A stretch of 64,000 nucleotides of DNA from Paenalcaligenes hermetiae (GCF_039543645.1 NZ_BAABKD010000007.1:1-64000), one strand, 5' to 3'. Shown: positions 33,461 through 42,965, counted from the first letter of the stretch. Translations and numbers: made by a program. The notes: generated by a model not told the origin, from the letters alone.

Positions 33461-34327
33461 ATGAACTGGTTGGAGTGGTTAACCCCGTGGGAATTTTCCC
33501 CCACCTTAATTGTTACCTTTGTGATTTGTGGCGTGCTGTTTTGGCGCGGTAGCCGTGTGCACGCTGTACAAAAAAGCCGACAATGGTTGTTTTGGATTGG
33601 CTTTATTGCTCTGTATTTAAATCTTCATACCTTGGTGGATTATTATTCAGAGCGGATGTTTTTTATTCATCGCATTCAGCATTTGTTTTTGCATCATTTG
33701 TTGCCTTTGCTCATCATGCTGTCGTATCCAGGGCAAGTTATGCGTGCGGGCTTGCCCTTAGCATGGCGGCGTCGCTGGCGTGACTTTTTGTGCACACCTA
33801 CAGGCTTACGCGTCAAAAACACCTTTACTCACCCTGTGTTGGTGCCCTTTTTATTTGTATTTTTTGTATTGGTTTGGTTGCTGCCTATACCCCAGTTCTA
33901 CTCCATGATTGATTGGCGTTTATATCGTTTCATGAATTGGTCGGTAGTGATTAGTGGACTGATGTATTGGAACTTGATTTTAGATCGACGCCCCGCCCCG
34001 CCTGCCCGTATGAAGCCGTGGGGGCGGGTGGTATCGCCATTGATTACCATGGCACCGCAAATCGTCGTGGGGGCATATATTACTTTTGCAACACAAGACC
34101 TTTACCCCATTTTTGATTTATGCGGTCGGGCGATTCCTAGCTTTGATGCGCTTAAAGATCAGGCGGTAGGGGGACTAGTGATGTGGGTGGCAGCGGGGCT
34201 GGTTGAGACGTTTGGCATCGCTTATGCGCTGGCCACTGTGGTACGCTTGTCTGCAAAAGGACGCTTGCAATCAGATTTAGTGCAGCGTTTGGGCTTATCT
34301 ACACAAAAAACCACGCTTTCTTCCTAA
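33461..34327 (+). CDS. CtaG (Caa3-type) cytochrome c oxidase assembly-like membrane protein
   Basis: This 288-residue polytopic protein has about seven membrane segments. The conserved His-rich helix RIQHLFLHHLLPLL, and MLSYPG followed by a Trp/Arg-rich loop, match the Caa3_CtaG family, linked to copper delivery to heme-copper oxidases in Gram-positives. In proteobacteria the role is less clear. No oxidase subunits lie nearby. No good SD is visible before ATG 33461. Confidence 0.82.
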   Translation: MNWLEWLTPWEFSPTLIVTFVICGVLFWRGSRVHAVQKSRQWLFWIGFIALYLNLHTLVDYYSERMFFIHRIQHLFLHHLLPLLIMLSYPGQVMRAGLPLAWRRRWRDFLCTPTGLRVKNTFTHPVLVPFLFVFFVLVWLLPIPQFYSMIDWRLYRFMNWSVVISGLMYWNLILDRRPAPPARMKPWGRVVSPLITMAPQIVVGAYITFATQDLYPIFDLCGRAIPSFDALKDQAVGGLVMWVAAGLVETFGIAYALATVVRLSAKGRLQSDLVQRLGLSTQKTTLSS

Positions 34328-34336
34328 AGGGTCGTC

Positions 34337-35818
34337 ATGAAATACCGTGCTCTTACTCAAGGTTTAGCGGCGATATTAAGCGCTCAATTATTGGTTGTTA
34401 CGCCAGCCTTATCTCAGCCGATGGGTATTCCCAGTATGGGGCCGGCTTCAGGGGCAGAGTTATCTCCCAACTTGGAGCGCACTTTAGGTGATGCCATTAT
34501 GGAGCAGGGGCGACGTGATCCGCAGTATGTGACGGAGCCCATTATTAATCAATACTTAACGGAGCTAGGACAAAAGCTGGCTAAGCATTCCTCGGTACCT
34601 TTACATTATGAGGTTCAGGTATTTGGGATGCGGGATCGAACCATTAACGCGTTTGCATTGCCGGGTGGGTATATTGGCATCAATACCGGTTTGATGGTTG
34701 CGGCTGAAAGTGAAGCTGAGCTCGCATCTGTAGTGGCCCACGAAATCGCTCACGTAGCACAACGACATGTGGCGCGGGGGATGACACAAAGCTCAGAGTC
34801 AAGTCATATTATGTTGGCTTCTTTGGTGGGGGCGCTGCTGGCTGGTTTAGCAGGTAGTGCGGATTTAGCGATGGGGGTAGCGACTTTTGGGCAAGCCGCG
34901 GCTGTTGATAGGCAGTTGGGATTTTCACGTCAGGCTGAACAAGAAGCCGATCGGATTGGTTATCACATGCTGCAGGGCGCGGGTTTTGATCCAAATGGCA
35001 TGGCTCAAATGTTTAAGCGGCTCATGCATAGCTCGCGCTTAAATGAGTCCCCGAATGCTTATGCCACCACGCACCCATTATCGGCACAGCGTTTAGCCGA
35101 CGTAGAAAATAGGATTATGTCGACACCCGCCCAAACCTATACACAAAGTACCGATTTTTGGTTTGTGCAGGCAGCGGCGGCTGTTTTACAGGCCCAAGGT
35201 GGCTCGGCGTTGCTGTCGGTGCAGCAGCGTTTACAAGAGGCCGTATCAAGTCAATCGGGCGCATCTAAAGCCGCGGCGTATTATGGTTTGGCTTATGCCG
35301 CAAAACAGCGCAATGATAAAGCCGCGGCACAGCAGTATTTACAACAGGCTCGACAGGTTGGTGTGGAGTCTGCGGCGTTAGATAGTTTGCAGATCGATGT
35401 GTACTGGGCACAGGGGCAAACAGAAAAAGCCTGGCAGTTAGCCAAACAAGCATGGGCTAAGTGGCCAAATAATCAAGCTATAGCCTTAGATTATGTAGAG
35501 GCTTTGCAAAAACAAGGTTTGTTGGAGCAGGCTATCCCTTTTTTAGAGCAGCGTATTCAACAGTGGCCTCAAGCGCCGCGTTTTCATCAGCTGCTAGCAC
35601 AGGCTTTAGATAAGCGGCAGCAGCCCGTAGAAGCCCGTGAGGCCATGGCTCAGTATTATATTTTGGTCGGGGCGTTATCTAGTGCGGTTGATCAGTTGCA
35701 GCAGGCGCGAAGCCTAAGTACTGACTTTTATCAGCAGTCTAAGCTAGATGTGCAAATCCGTGATTTACGTGAGCGCCTAGAGCGCGATCGCTTGTTGCTG
35801 GAACGCTTTAAAGGCTAG
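34337..35818 (+). CDS. bepA: Periplasmic M48 metalloprotease/chaperone BepA
   Basis: BepA maintains outer-membrane proteins such as LptD together with the Bam complex. The precursor starts with a signal peptide ending near ALSQP. The zinc site HEIAH is near 135-139, and the third ligand lies in EQEADRIG near 203-208. C-terminal TPR repeats rich in Gln and Ala (about 300-480) bind partners. The length (493) matches E. coli BepA. It lies 9 nt after the CtaG-like gene; its end overlaps the convergent hydrolase by 4 bp. Confidence 0.95.
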   Translation: MKYRALTQGLAAILSAQLLVVTPALSQPMGIPSMGPASGAELSPNLERTLGDAIMEQGRRDPQYVTEPIINQYLTELGQKLAKHSSVPLHYEVQVFGMRDRTINAFALPGGYIGINTGLMVAAESEAELASVVAHEIAHVAQRHVARGMTQSSESSHIMLASLVGALLAGLAGSADLAMGVATFGQAAAVDRQLGFSRQAEQEADRIGYHMLQGAGFDPNGMAQMFKRLMHSSRLNESPNAYATTHPLSAQRLADVENRIMSTPAQTYTQSTDFWFVQAAAAVLQAQGGSALLSVQQRLQEAVSSQSGASKAAAYYGLAYAAKQRNDKAAAQQYLQQARQVGVESAALDSLQIDVYWAQGQTEKAWQLAKQAWAKWPNNQAIALDYVEALQKQGLLEQAIPFLEQRIQQWPQAPRFHQLLAQALDKRQQPVEAREAMAQYYILVGALSSAVDQLQQARSLSTDFYQQSKLDVQIRDLRERLERDRLLLERFKG

Positions 35819-36906
35819 GTATTGGTCTCAAAAAAACGGGCTAAACGTGTGGGGAGCCAATGAATATGGCCTGGGAAAGCACCAGTGGTAAAGCCGACGT
35901 GCCCACCCTGCTCGGGCTGGTGTAGTAATACCTGTGCAGAAGCCTCTTGTGGCTGAGGAAGGGATTCCTCGGGTACAAAGGGGTCGTTTTTGGCATTGAG
36001 CAAAAGGGTTGGGATCGCGATAGAGCGCAACAATGGCTTGCTAGAAGCTTGTGTCCAGTAGTCTAAAGCGTGTTGGTAGCCGTGCATGGGGGCTGTGTAA
36101 ATATCATCAAAATCGCGAATCGTGCGTGCTTGCCCTAGGCGTAAAATATCAATCATACCGGGAAAGCGCCGTGATTTTTCGTAGATTTTGGCCTTCATGG
36201 ATTTTAGGAAGTAGGGGCTATATACCCATTTGCCGATAAATCGCTCAGAAAGCGCATTACCACAGCTAACCAAATCTAAGGGCACAGAAATTCCCGCCGC
36301 TGCGTGCAGCCAGGCGCATTGTGTTTGTTGCTCGCCCAGGTATTTCAGCAAAGCATTACCGCCTAGTGATACGCCTACGGCATGCCATAATGCATGTGGT
36401 AGGCGATTACGTACGCTCTGCAAGATAAAGCCTATTTCCTCGCTATCGCCAGAATAGTAAGCGCGTGCCATGCGGTTAGGAAAGCCTGAGCAGCTGCGAA
36501 AATGTGCTACCACTACCACCCAACCCCGCGCCCGAAAATATTGTGCAATGGATTGGGCGTAATGGCTGCGGCTGCTGCCCTCTAGACCATGAAAGAGAAC
36601 AAGCGCTTGCGTGTGTGGGCTTTGGGGTAAGGTCGCCCAGTCGTCGTCTTGAGCCCAACGTCGCGCTGCTGTTTTGTTGAGCTGGGCGTCATGAGGTGCG
36701 GTGCTGCCATTGGCAAGACGGTCGGCAAAAAGCCCTGGGCCTGTCCAGTCTAAATCCAAGAAATCACCATCGGGAGTGTTAATACGCTCCCGGACGAAGG
36801 CAATGCGGTGATGGCGAGCAAGGTGCGCACCATAAATGGTTTGGAGGTGTCCACCTGGCAGCCAAAAGGGTGTCGGGCAGTCTGATAAGTCAATTTTAGC
36901 GGTCAC
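35815..36906 (-). CDS. YheT-family alpha/beta hydrolase
   Basis: A predicted esterase of the YheT group. PTPFWLPGGHLQTIYGAH opens the fold, LFHGLEGSSRSHY is the oxyanion region, the nucleophile Ser lies in GVSLGGN, the acid is in KNDPFVPEE, and the His is in GGHVGF. The natural substrate is unknown. GTG 36906 is used here; TTG 36918 would add four residues, and neither has a clear SD. It follows the zinc-ribbon gene on the same strand and overlaps bepA at the 3' end. Confidence 0.9.
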   Translation of the reverse strand: MTAKIDLSDCPTPFWLPGGHLQTIYGAHLARHHRIAFVRERINTPDGDFLDLDWTGPGLFADRLANGSTAPHDAQLNKTAARRWAQDDDWATLPQSPHTQALVLFHGLEGSSRSHYAQSIAQYFRARGWVVVVAHFRSCSGFPNRMARAYYSGDSEEIGFILQSVRNRLPHALWHAVGVSLGGNALLKYLGEQQTQCAWLHAAAGISVPLDLVSCGNALSERFIGKWVYSPYFLKSMKAKIYEKSRRFPGMIDILRLGQARTIRDFDDIYTAPMHGYQHALDYWTQASSKPLLRSIAIPTLLLNAKNDPFVPEESLPQPQEASAQVLLHQPEQGGHVGFTTGAFPGHIHWLPTRLARFFETNT

Positions 36907-36933
36907 AATTACGCGCAAAAAGAAAAGGCGAAG

Positions 36934-37137
36934 TTATTTGGAGTCGTTTTCGGTTGCCAATTGATAGGTAGCGCTACAATAAGGACAGCTTGCTGTGCCA
37001 TTTTTTTCAATTTCGATATAAACGCGTGGGTGCATGCTCCATAATGGGGCTTGTGGGCCGGGACAATACACCGGCAAATCGGAAGCGGTAACGGTAATGG
37101 TTTCAAAGGGGGTGCTGCTAGACGAGAGAGAACTCAT
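36934..37137 (-). CDS. CHCC zinc-finger domain protein
   Basis: This 67-residue protein has Cys25, His36, Cys51 and Cys54 arranged as in the zf-CHCC family (related to mitochondrial NDUFS6). The block HPRVYIEIEKNGTASCPYC is typical, preceded by the conserved CPGP. GGAG lies just upstream of the ATG. It precedes the YheT-type gene. The family is widespread in proteobacteria without a settled role. Confidence 0.88.
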   Translation of the reverse strand: MSSLSSSSTPFETITVTASDLPVYCPGPQAPLWSMHPRVYIEIEKNGTASCPYCSATYQLATENDSK

Positions 37138-37225
37138 GAGGGCTCCTTGATGGCAGTAATCGACTAAACATCATAATTGTAGCAAGACCAAGCCGTTCTT
37201 GAGTGGATTTAACCTAGGAGACAAG

Positions 37226-37966
37226 GTGTCTTTATATAAAAAACTACGTCTTGGTGCGCTTTCTCCTAGAGAGCGCCATTATTTTAGCTTAGGTTTGCGC
37301 GAAGCGGCACCAACCTTGATCGCAACCGGGATTTGGGCGTTTGTGACAGGCATAGCTATGCTTAAATCTGGCCTTTCAGAAACCTATGCGGGGTTGATGA
37401 CGTTGTTCGTATATGCGGGTTCAGCACAGTTAACGGCGCTGCCGTTGATTGAGTCTAATGCCCCTTTGTGGTTGATTTTTGCGGCTGGGTTTATTGTTAA
37501 CATCCGTTTTGTGATTTTTGGTGCGGCTTTACAACCCTTTTTTCGTCACCTCTCTTGGCAAAGGCGTCTGTTTTTAGGCTATATCACTACCGATATTTCT
37601 TTTGTGTTGTTTATGTCGCGTTTTGGGGACGATCGTCCTGTAGGCAGACCACAACACCTTTGGTATTTTTTGGGTATTATTTTACCTAACTGGATTGTGT
37701 GGCAGTCTTTGTCTTTTGCTGGGATTTACTTAGGGGGATTTATTCCTGCTTCGTGGGGGATAGAGTATGCAGCGATTTTAGCTTTGATTGCTGTGATTAT
37801 GCCTTTAATTAAAACGCGTCCCTTTATCATGTGCTTGGTTGTGGCAGGGAGTGTAGCGTGGGCGGGGCAGCTGTTACCGCTACGTTTGGGTCTCGTGGCT
37901 GCCGTAGTTGCAGGGGTAGTGGCTGGCGTGGTGACAGAGCAACTACAACATAAAAGGGGCGCTTAA
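37226..37966 (+). CDS. azlC: Branched-chain amino acid exporter large subunit AzlC
   Basis: AzlC is the large membrane subunit of the AzlCD exporter for branched-chain amino acids and analogues. The motif GLREAAPTL, AGSAQL, and NIRFVIFGAAL (short forms) match the family, with repeated hydrophobic helices to the end. I prefer GTG 37226, with AGGAG 5 nt upstream, over TTG 37199, which would add nine residues. azlD starts right after the stop. Confidence 0.93.
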   Translation: MSLYKKLRLGALSPRERHYFSLGLREAAPTLIATGIWAFVTGIAMLKSGLSETYAGLMTLFVYAGSAQLTALPLIESNAPLWLIFAAGFIVNIRFVIFGAALQPFFRHLSWQRRLFLGYITTDISFVLFMSRFGDDRPVGRPQHLWYFLGIILPNWIVWQSLSFAGIYLGGFIPASWGIEYAAILALIAVIMPLIKTRPFIMCLVVAGSVAWAGQLLPLRLGLVAAVVAGVVAGVVTEQLQHKRGA

Positions 37967-38302
37967 ATGTCATTTAACCAGTATGATTGGTATATTTTAG
38001 GGGCAGTGGCCTGTTTAACGGTCGTAAGCTTTTTGACCCGAGCAGGTTATTTTTTATTCGGGGACCATTTGCCCTTAGCCGATGGAGTGCGTCGAGCCTT
38101 ACGTTATGCTCCGGTAGCGGCATTGACTGCTATTATTCTCCCTGAAATTTTCCCTTGGTCTGTGGGTTCTTATCCTCGTCTAGACCTCTATAAACTCATT
38201 GCAGCGGGGGTAGCGGTGCTGGTTTATTTACGCACACATAACTCCGTGTGGCTCATGGTTTCTGGTATGGCCATATATTGGTTACTCAAAGCCTTAGCCT
38301 AA
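37967..38302 (+). CDS. azlD: AzlD small subunit of branched-chain amino acid exporter
   Basis: This 111-residue membrane protein with about four helices carries the AzlD block TRAGYFL followed by ALRYAPVAALTAIILPE. The ATG directly abuts the azlC stop, so the subunits are made in tandem. There is no terminator between azlD and rhlE, 32 nt downstream. Confidence 0.93.
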   Translation: MSFNQYDWYILGAVACLTVVSFLTRAGYFLFGDHLPLADGVRRALRYAPVAALTAIILPEIFPWSVGSYPRLDLYKLIAAGVAVLVYLRTHNSVWLMVSGMAIYWLLKALA

Positions 38303-38334
38303 TCCCTTTACGCTGCAAGTAAGCATGATTTTCA

Positions 38335-39666
38335 ATGAAAGAAACAAACGCAGATTCAACACCTAGTTTTGCCAGTTTTGGTTTACATCCTGATTTACTC
38401 TCATCGATTTTAGCGGCCGGTTATACCTCGCCGACACCAATTCAAGCGCAGGCATTACCTGTAGTGATGCAAGGGCGTGATGTGATGGGGGCGGCACAAA
38501 CCGGCACCGGTAAAACCGCTGCTTTTTCTTTGCCTATATTGCATCGTTTGATGCCGTTTGCTACGCATAGTGCATCACCCGCCCGTCACCCCGTGCGCGC
38601 GCTTATTTTAACGCCTACACGTGAATTGGCAGACCAAGTTGGAGCGAGTGTTAAGCTGTATTGTAAAAACACGCCCTTGCGGTCGGCTGTGGTGTTTGGG
38701 GGGGTGGATATTAACGCCCAACGCGATGAGCTGCGGCGCGGTTGTGAAATACTCATCGCCACACCAGGACGCCTGTTAGACCACATTGAGCAAAAAAATG
38801 TGAACTTAAGCCAAGTTGGTATTTTCGTATTAGACGAGGCCGACCGCATGCTGGATATGGGCTTTTTGCCGGACTTGGATCGAATCGTCCGCTTATTGCC
38901 TAAACAGCGCCAAAGCTTATTGTTTTCAGCAACCTTTAGTCCAGAGATTCGTAAGCTAGCGACGAGCTTTCTGCGTGACCCAGTAAGTATCGAGGTGGCG
39001 GCTCGTAATGCCACAGCAGATACCGTGACGCAACGTGCTTATGCGGCGGAAGGCGATGCTAAGCGTCGAGCAGTAGAACACATTGTGCGTAGTCAACAGC
39101 TAACACAAGTAATCGTGTTTACCAATACGAAGCTAGGGGCGAACCGTCTTACGCGTCAATTAGAACGCAGTGGCTTTAAGGCCGCGGCTATTCATGGCGA
39201 TAAAAGTCAGTTAGAACGCATGAAAGTATTAGATGCGTTTAAAGCCGATGCTTTAGAGATTTTAGTTGCTACGGATGTGGCTGCGCGGGGTTTGGATGTG
39301 GCGGGAGTGCCGTGTGTAATTAATTATGACCTGCCTTTTAACCCCGAGGACTATGTACACCGAATTGGGCGTACTGGACGTGCAGGTGCTAAAGGCGAGG
39401 CCATTGCTTTAGTGAGTGCCGATGAGCAGCACTTGTGGCAGGATATTCAAAAGCTCATAGGGTCGAAGCTAAAACTTGAGCGTTTATCCTTACCAAATGC
39501 GTCCAGCCACACAGCGCGTGCGCGAGCACCACAAGATGAGATTTTTTATAAGCCCTATCAGCCCAGCACGGCTAAAGCCCCCACTCGTGTTACTAAAGAG
39601 AAAACGGTAGCCAGTGGGCAGAAAAAGCGCTTTGTTGGTGTGTTATTAGGCGGAGGCTATTATTAA
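38335..39666 (+). CDS. rhlE: DEAD-box RNA helicase RhlE
   Basis: This ATP-dependent RNA helicase acts in ribosome assembly and RNA turnover. The Q motif precedes AQTGTGKT at 54-61; VLDEADRMLDMGF (DEAD near 168-171), SAT in LFSATFS, and HRIGRTGRAG are all present. The C-terminal tail after about 385 is basic and low in complexity, as in RhlE. The length (443) fits. Its end overlaps the convergent thioredoxin-like gene by 21 bp. Confidence 0.93.
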   Translation: MKETNADSTPSFASFGLHPDLLSSILAAGYTSPTPIQAQALPVVMQGRDVMGAAQTGTGKTAAFSLPILHRLMPFATHSASPARHPVRALILTPTRELADQVGASVKLYCKNTPLRSAVVFGGVDINAQRDELRRGCEILIATPGRLLDHIEQKNVNLSQVGIFVLDEADRMLDMGFLPDLDRIVRLLPKQRQSLLFSATFSPEIRKLATSFLRDPVSIEVAARNATADTVTQRAYAAEGDAKRRAVEHIVRSQQLTQVIVFTNTKLGANRLTRQLERSGFKAAAIHGDKSQLERMKVLDAFKADALEILVATDVAARGLDVAGVPCVINYDLPFNPEDYVHRIGRTGRAGAKGEAIALVSADEQHLWQDIQKLIGSKLKLERLSLPNASSHTARARAPQDEIFYKPYQPSTAKAPTRVTKEKTVASGQKKRFVGVLLGGGYY

Positions 39667-40038
39667 GTCAACAAAGGCTGGCACGGGATCACGATAACGT
39701 GGTTGTGCGGCGGCTTGATCTAACAGCCGCTCCAAATGCTGCGCAAAAGGCAAAAGGGGACCATAAAAGATGGTTCCTTTTTTATTTTGGATCAACAAGG
39801 TGGGAAAGTCCTCAATGTCCTCATCGATGAGTAAGTCTTCATGCTCTTCTACATCAACCCAGATGAAAATATGCTGGGGGTAGCGCTGCGCCACCTGTTC
39901 TAGCTGTTGCTTAAATCCATCGCAAGTGCGGCACCAGGCAGCACAAAAGCAAACAACGGCATAGTCGTTATCAGTAAGCTGTGTTAGTTTTTGTTGTATT
40001 TCCGATCGGTTATGTTCAGGGTAAAACACTTTTATCAC
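39646..40038 (-). CDS. Thioredoxin-family protein
   Basis: A 130-residue cytoplasmic thioredoxin fold with active site WCRTC (Cys36, Cys39) in FCAAWCRTCD, and the cis-Pro region in EDFPTLLIQ. No signal peptide is present. It is not TrxA, whose motif is WCGPC, and the substrate is unknown. It is convergent with rhlE and divergent from the EI24 gene. Confidence 0.87.
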   Translation of the reverse strand: MIKVFYPEHNRSEIQQKLTQLTDNDYAVVCFCAAWCRTCDGFKQQLEQVAQRYPQHIFIWVDVEEHEDLLIDEDIEDFPTLLIQNKKGTIFYGPLLPFAQHLERLLDQAAAQPRYRDPVPAFVDLIIASA

Positions 40039-40075
40039 CTTAAAATCAATATGGATTAATCATAGAGCGAAAACC

Positions 40076-40888
40076 ATGCCTACACCTAATTCCCTTTCTA
40101 CTCAGGTTGGCACGTCGTCCACGGCGACTCAGCGTTTAAAGCGGGCCTTTACTCGTGCCTTGTCTTCACAGTTGCACCCTAAAATGCTGGGGGCGCTGCT
40201 CTTGCCTTTTTTGGTGGCATTGATTGGAGCTGTTGTGTTGTTGTGGTTATTTTGGACGCCACTTAAAACACATATTGCCATATGGTTAGAGCAGTGGGGC
40301 ATACTTGATGCACATGCTGATTTGTGGCTAGTAGGGGCGGGCTTGCTGGTCGTCAAAACATTCATTATTCCATTATTAGCTGCGGGTGCCTTATTACCTA
40401 TAGCGGGGATTTTGGGGTTGATTGTATCCGCAGTTGTCGCCATGCCTATTGTGTTGTCCTTTGTACAACATCGCTATTTTCCTCAATTAAAACGCCAAGG
40501 CAAAAACGCATTTAGTTATAGTGTGATGAATGCCCTTTGGGTTGGTGTGCTTTTTTGCGTGGGCTGGTTATTAACTTTGCCCTTATGGCTCATAGCTCCA
40601 CTCGCTGTGGTGCTGCCGGTGTGGTGGTGGGCTTTTGCTTTTACCCGCTTATTGCGGGTGGACTCGATGGTAGAGCATGCTAGCCTACAAGAGCGTAAGA
40701 TCCTTTTAATGCGCCATCAAAAAGAATACTGGCTGATGGGGCTGTTGATGGCTTTGTTAAATTTAATCCCCCCAGCTTGGTTGGTGTTGCCCGTTTTTTC
40801 TGCGCTGGTCTTTGCCCATTTTAATTTAGCGGCACTGGCTGAGCTCCGAGCGGAAAATACCATTCATCAGCATGAGTTATCGCTATAA
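40076..40888 (+). CDS. EI24-domain (CysZ-like) membrane protein
   Basis: This 270-residue membrane protein has about four to six hydrophobic segments and the arrangement of the EI24/CysZ family. CysZ takes up sulfate in E. coli, but this branch has no assigned substrate and no sulfate genes are nearby. It precedes the MoCF-domain gene by 11 nt and may be co-transcribed with it. Confidence 0.8.
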   Translation: MPTPNSLSTQVGTSSTATQRLKRAFTRALSSQLHPKMLGALLLPFLVALIGAVVLLWLFWTPLKTHIAIWLEQWGILDAHADLWLVGAGLLVVKTFIIPLLAAGALLPIAGILGLIVSAVVAMPIVLSFVQHRYFPQLKRQGKNAFSYSVMNALWVGVLFCVGWLLTLPLWLIAPLAVVLPVWWWAFAFTRLLRVDSMVEHASLQERKILLMRHQKEYWLMGLLMALLNLIPPAWLVLPVFSALVFAHFNLAALAELRAENTIHQHELSL

Positions 40889-40899
40889 CAGGATGTTTT

Positions 40900-41694
40900 A
40901 TGCATAAACCCGCTATACGTTTAATTATTATTGGTGACGAAATTCTATCGGGACGTCGTCAGGATAAGCATTTTTCAAAGCTAGTGGAGCTGCTGAATGC
41001 GCGTGGGCTCCGTTTACATAGTGCGCAAATCATTTCCGATGATCCTGATCATATTGAAACCACACTAAAAGCGAGTTTTGCGACGGATGATATCGTGTTT
41101 AGTTGTGGTGGTATTGGTGCGACTCCTGATGACCAAACGCGTCAAGCTGCAGCACGCGCGCTGGGCGTAGATCTGGCGTTACACCCCGAAGCCGCGGCGC
41201 TTATTACCGAGCGCACACAAGAACAGGTCGGGAGCCAAACCGTTGATATGAGTTTACCGGAACACCAGCAGCGCTTACAGATGGGCGTGTTCCCGGTTGG
41301 CGCTGAAATCGTCCCGAACCCTTACAATAAAATCCCAGGCTTTTTTATTCATAACCATACATTTATGCCAGGTTTTCCTGTAATGGCGTGGCCGATGATG
41401 GAGTGGGTCTTAGATAATAAGTATGCCCATTTGCATCATTTAGATAATCAGGTCGAGTATTCTTTTTTGGCTTTTTCTTTGCCTGAGTCACGTATTACTC
41501 CGGCGTTACAGCAGGTCGAGAGCCAATGGCCAACAGTAAAGGCATTCAGCTTACCCAGCGTGGGAGATAATAGGCGTCGTCCGCATATAGAATTAGGCGT
41601 AAAGGGAGACCCTCAGGCGTGTACGGCTGCCTTAGCATTTTTAAAAGAGCAAGTTCAGCAATTAGGGGGTAAGTTGACCCCTATTGCAGAGTAA
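40900..41694 (+). CDS. Molybdopterin-binding (CinA N-terminal type) domain protein
   Basis: The 264 residues hold a single MoCF-biosynthesis domain: LIIIGDEILSGRRQDKH opens it, and FSCGGIGATPDDQTRQA is the binding-loop signature shared with CinA and MoaB/MogA. It lacks the C-terminal amidase domain of CinA. Stand-alone forms of this kind are common in Burkholderiales and of uncertain function. AGGA lies 8-10 nt before the ATG. Confidence 0.88.
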   Translation: MHKPAIRLIIIGDEILSGRRQDKHFSKLVELLNARGLRLHSAQIISDDPDHIETTLKASFATDDIVFSCGGIGATPDDQTRQAAARALGVDLALHPEAAALITERTQEQVGSQTVDMSLPEHQQRLQMGVFPVGAEIVPNPYNKIPGFFIHNHTFMPGFPVMAWPMMEWVLDNKYAHLHHLDNQVEYSFLAFSLPESRITPALQQVESQWPTVKAFSLPSVGDNRRRPHIELGVKGDPQACTAALAFLKEQVQQLGGKLTPIAE

Positions 41695-41790
41695 ATGCTT
41701 GCCATCTTAGATGAAATTTCATAATATGGAATTGTTGCAATGCATCAACTTTTCCCACAATGCAAAGAGGGACTATCTTTTTGATCTCTA

Positions 41791-42597
41791 GTGACCGATA
41801 CTATGCCAGCACCTAACCCAAGCTCCGGTTTGATTACGATTCAAGTTTTAGAGCGCGCCATGATTTTATTGGATGAATTAGCGCGTCAGTCTGAGCCTGT
41901 AGCTTTAAAAGATCTAGCCAAGTCCACAGGCCTACATACATCTACGGCTCATCGAATTTTAAATGATTTGGTTGTAGGGCGTTATGTAGAGCGTGTAGAT
42001 AACGGTTTGTATCGTCTAGGTATGCGCTTGTTAGAGTTAGGCTCTTTAGTCAAAGGCCGTCTAAATGTGCGCGCAGCAGCCGTTGAGGCGATGCGTGAGC
42101 TACATAAAATTACTGGTCAGACGGTTAACCTTGCTTTGAAACAGGGCGATGAGATTGTGTATGTAGAGCGCTCGTGGAGTGAGAACTCTGGCATGCAGGT
42201 GGTGCGTGCTATCGGTGGACATGCACCGCTACATCTCACCTCCAGTGGTAAATTGTTTTTATCTGAGCTAGACACCCGACAAGTGCGAGCTTATGTCATG
42301 CGTACAGGGTTGGCGGGTAACACGCGCAATAGTATTACTCAGGTTGCTGACCTAGAAAAAGAGCTGGCTTTGGTACGTCGTCATGGTTATGCCCGTGATA
42401 ACGAGGAGCTAGAATTAGGGGTGCGGTGCATTGCGGCAGGGATTTATGATGATACGGGTACGTTAGTAGCCGGCTTATCGCTTTCTGCTCCCTCTGAGCG
42501 TTTGCGTGATGCTTGGATTCCATTATTACAAGACACCGCACGCGACATTTCTGCCGCTTTAGGTTTTGAGCCTATGCGTCCTGAGCGTCAAGCTTAA
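41791..42597 (+). CDS. IclR-family transcriptional regulator
   Basis: An N-terminal winged helix-turn-helix (about 15-75; LKDLAKSTGLHTSTAHRIL) is followed by an effector-binding domain (about 90-255) with the typical HAPLHLTSSGK and the later EELELGVRCIAAGI. The length (268) fits. The target and ligand are unknown, and no catabolic operon is adjacent. The start may be GTG 41791 or ATG 41803; neither has a clear SD. It overlaps the convergent DsrE-like gene by 4 bp. Confidence 0.9.
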   Translation: MTDTMPAPNPSSGLITIQVLERAMILLDELARQSEPVALKDLAKSTGLHTSTAHRILNDLVVGRYVERVDNGLYRLGMRLLELGSLVKGRLNVRAAAVEAMRELHKITGQTVNLALKQGDEIVYVERSWSENSGMQVVRAIGGHAPLHLTSSGKLFLSELDTRQVRAYVMRTGLAGNTRNSITQVADLEKELALVRRHGYARDNEELELGVRCIAAGIYDDTGTLVAGLSLSAPSERLRDAWIPLLQDTARDISAALGFEPMRPERQA

Positions 42598-42890
42598 GCG
42601 CGTACGTACAACCAACCTTCTTTTTGTTTTTGCACAATATAAGCAATCGCAGCAGGCACGACTTCTTGGGTCGTTGCCTGCTTTTTTATATTTTTAAGCG
42701 TGTTACTACAGAGTTTTAATAGGGGGTCTGTAGGGTGAGGTTGCGATAGTGCCATTTCAACGGCGCCGGCGTTTGCCACGATGATCACGTGAGCATCAGG
42801 TTCAGCGTGAAGAAAATGAGTGGCATTGTTGCGAGCACGTTGTAGTGAGTCGGCACATGCGGCATGTAGAAGAAGTTGGGTAGGTTTCAT
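42594..42890 (-). CDS. DsrE-family-like small protein
   Basis: The 98-residue product has the layout of single-domain DsrE/DsrF-like proteins: an opening LLLHAACADSLQRARNN, VIIVANAGAVEMAL in the middle, and a closing EVVPAAIAYIVQKQKEGWLYV. The conserved Cys of sulfur-transfer members is not at the usual position; Cys12 and a Cys in KLCSNTL are present. A PhaR-like operator lies 23-37 bp upstream of its start, so it may be co-regulated with the divergent phasin gene. Confidence 0.72.
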   Translation of the reverse strand: MKPTQLLLHAACADSLQRARNNATHFLHAEPDAHVIIVANAGAVEMALSQPHPTDPLLKLCSNTLKNIKKQATTQEVVPAAIAYIVQKQKEGWLYVRA

Positions 42891-42912
42891 AATAAATAAA
42901 AGAAAAAAGTGT

Positions 42913-42927
42913 TGCTGTAGCGCAGCA
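42913..42927. promoter_or_regulatory. PhaR-like operator 1 (upstream site)
   Basis: TGCTGTAGCGCAGCA contains CTGT-AGC-GCAG, one mismatch from the CTGCN3-4GCAG site reported for PhaR. It lies between the DsrE-like gene and phaP, 89 bp centre to centre from operator 2, so looping between the two is possible. Confidence 0.6.
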
Positions 42928-42965
42928 TATAAACCTTTTGTTTGTGGTTTAATTGGAAAGATAGC

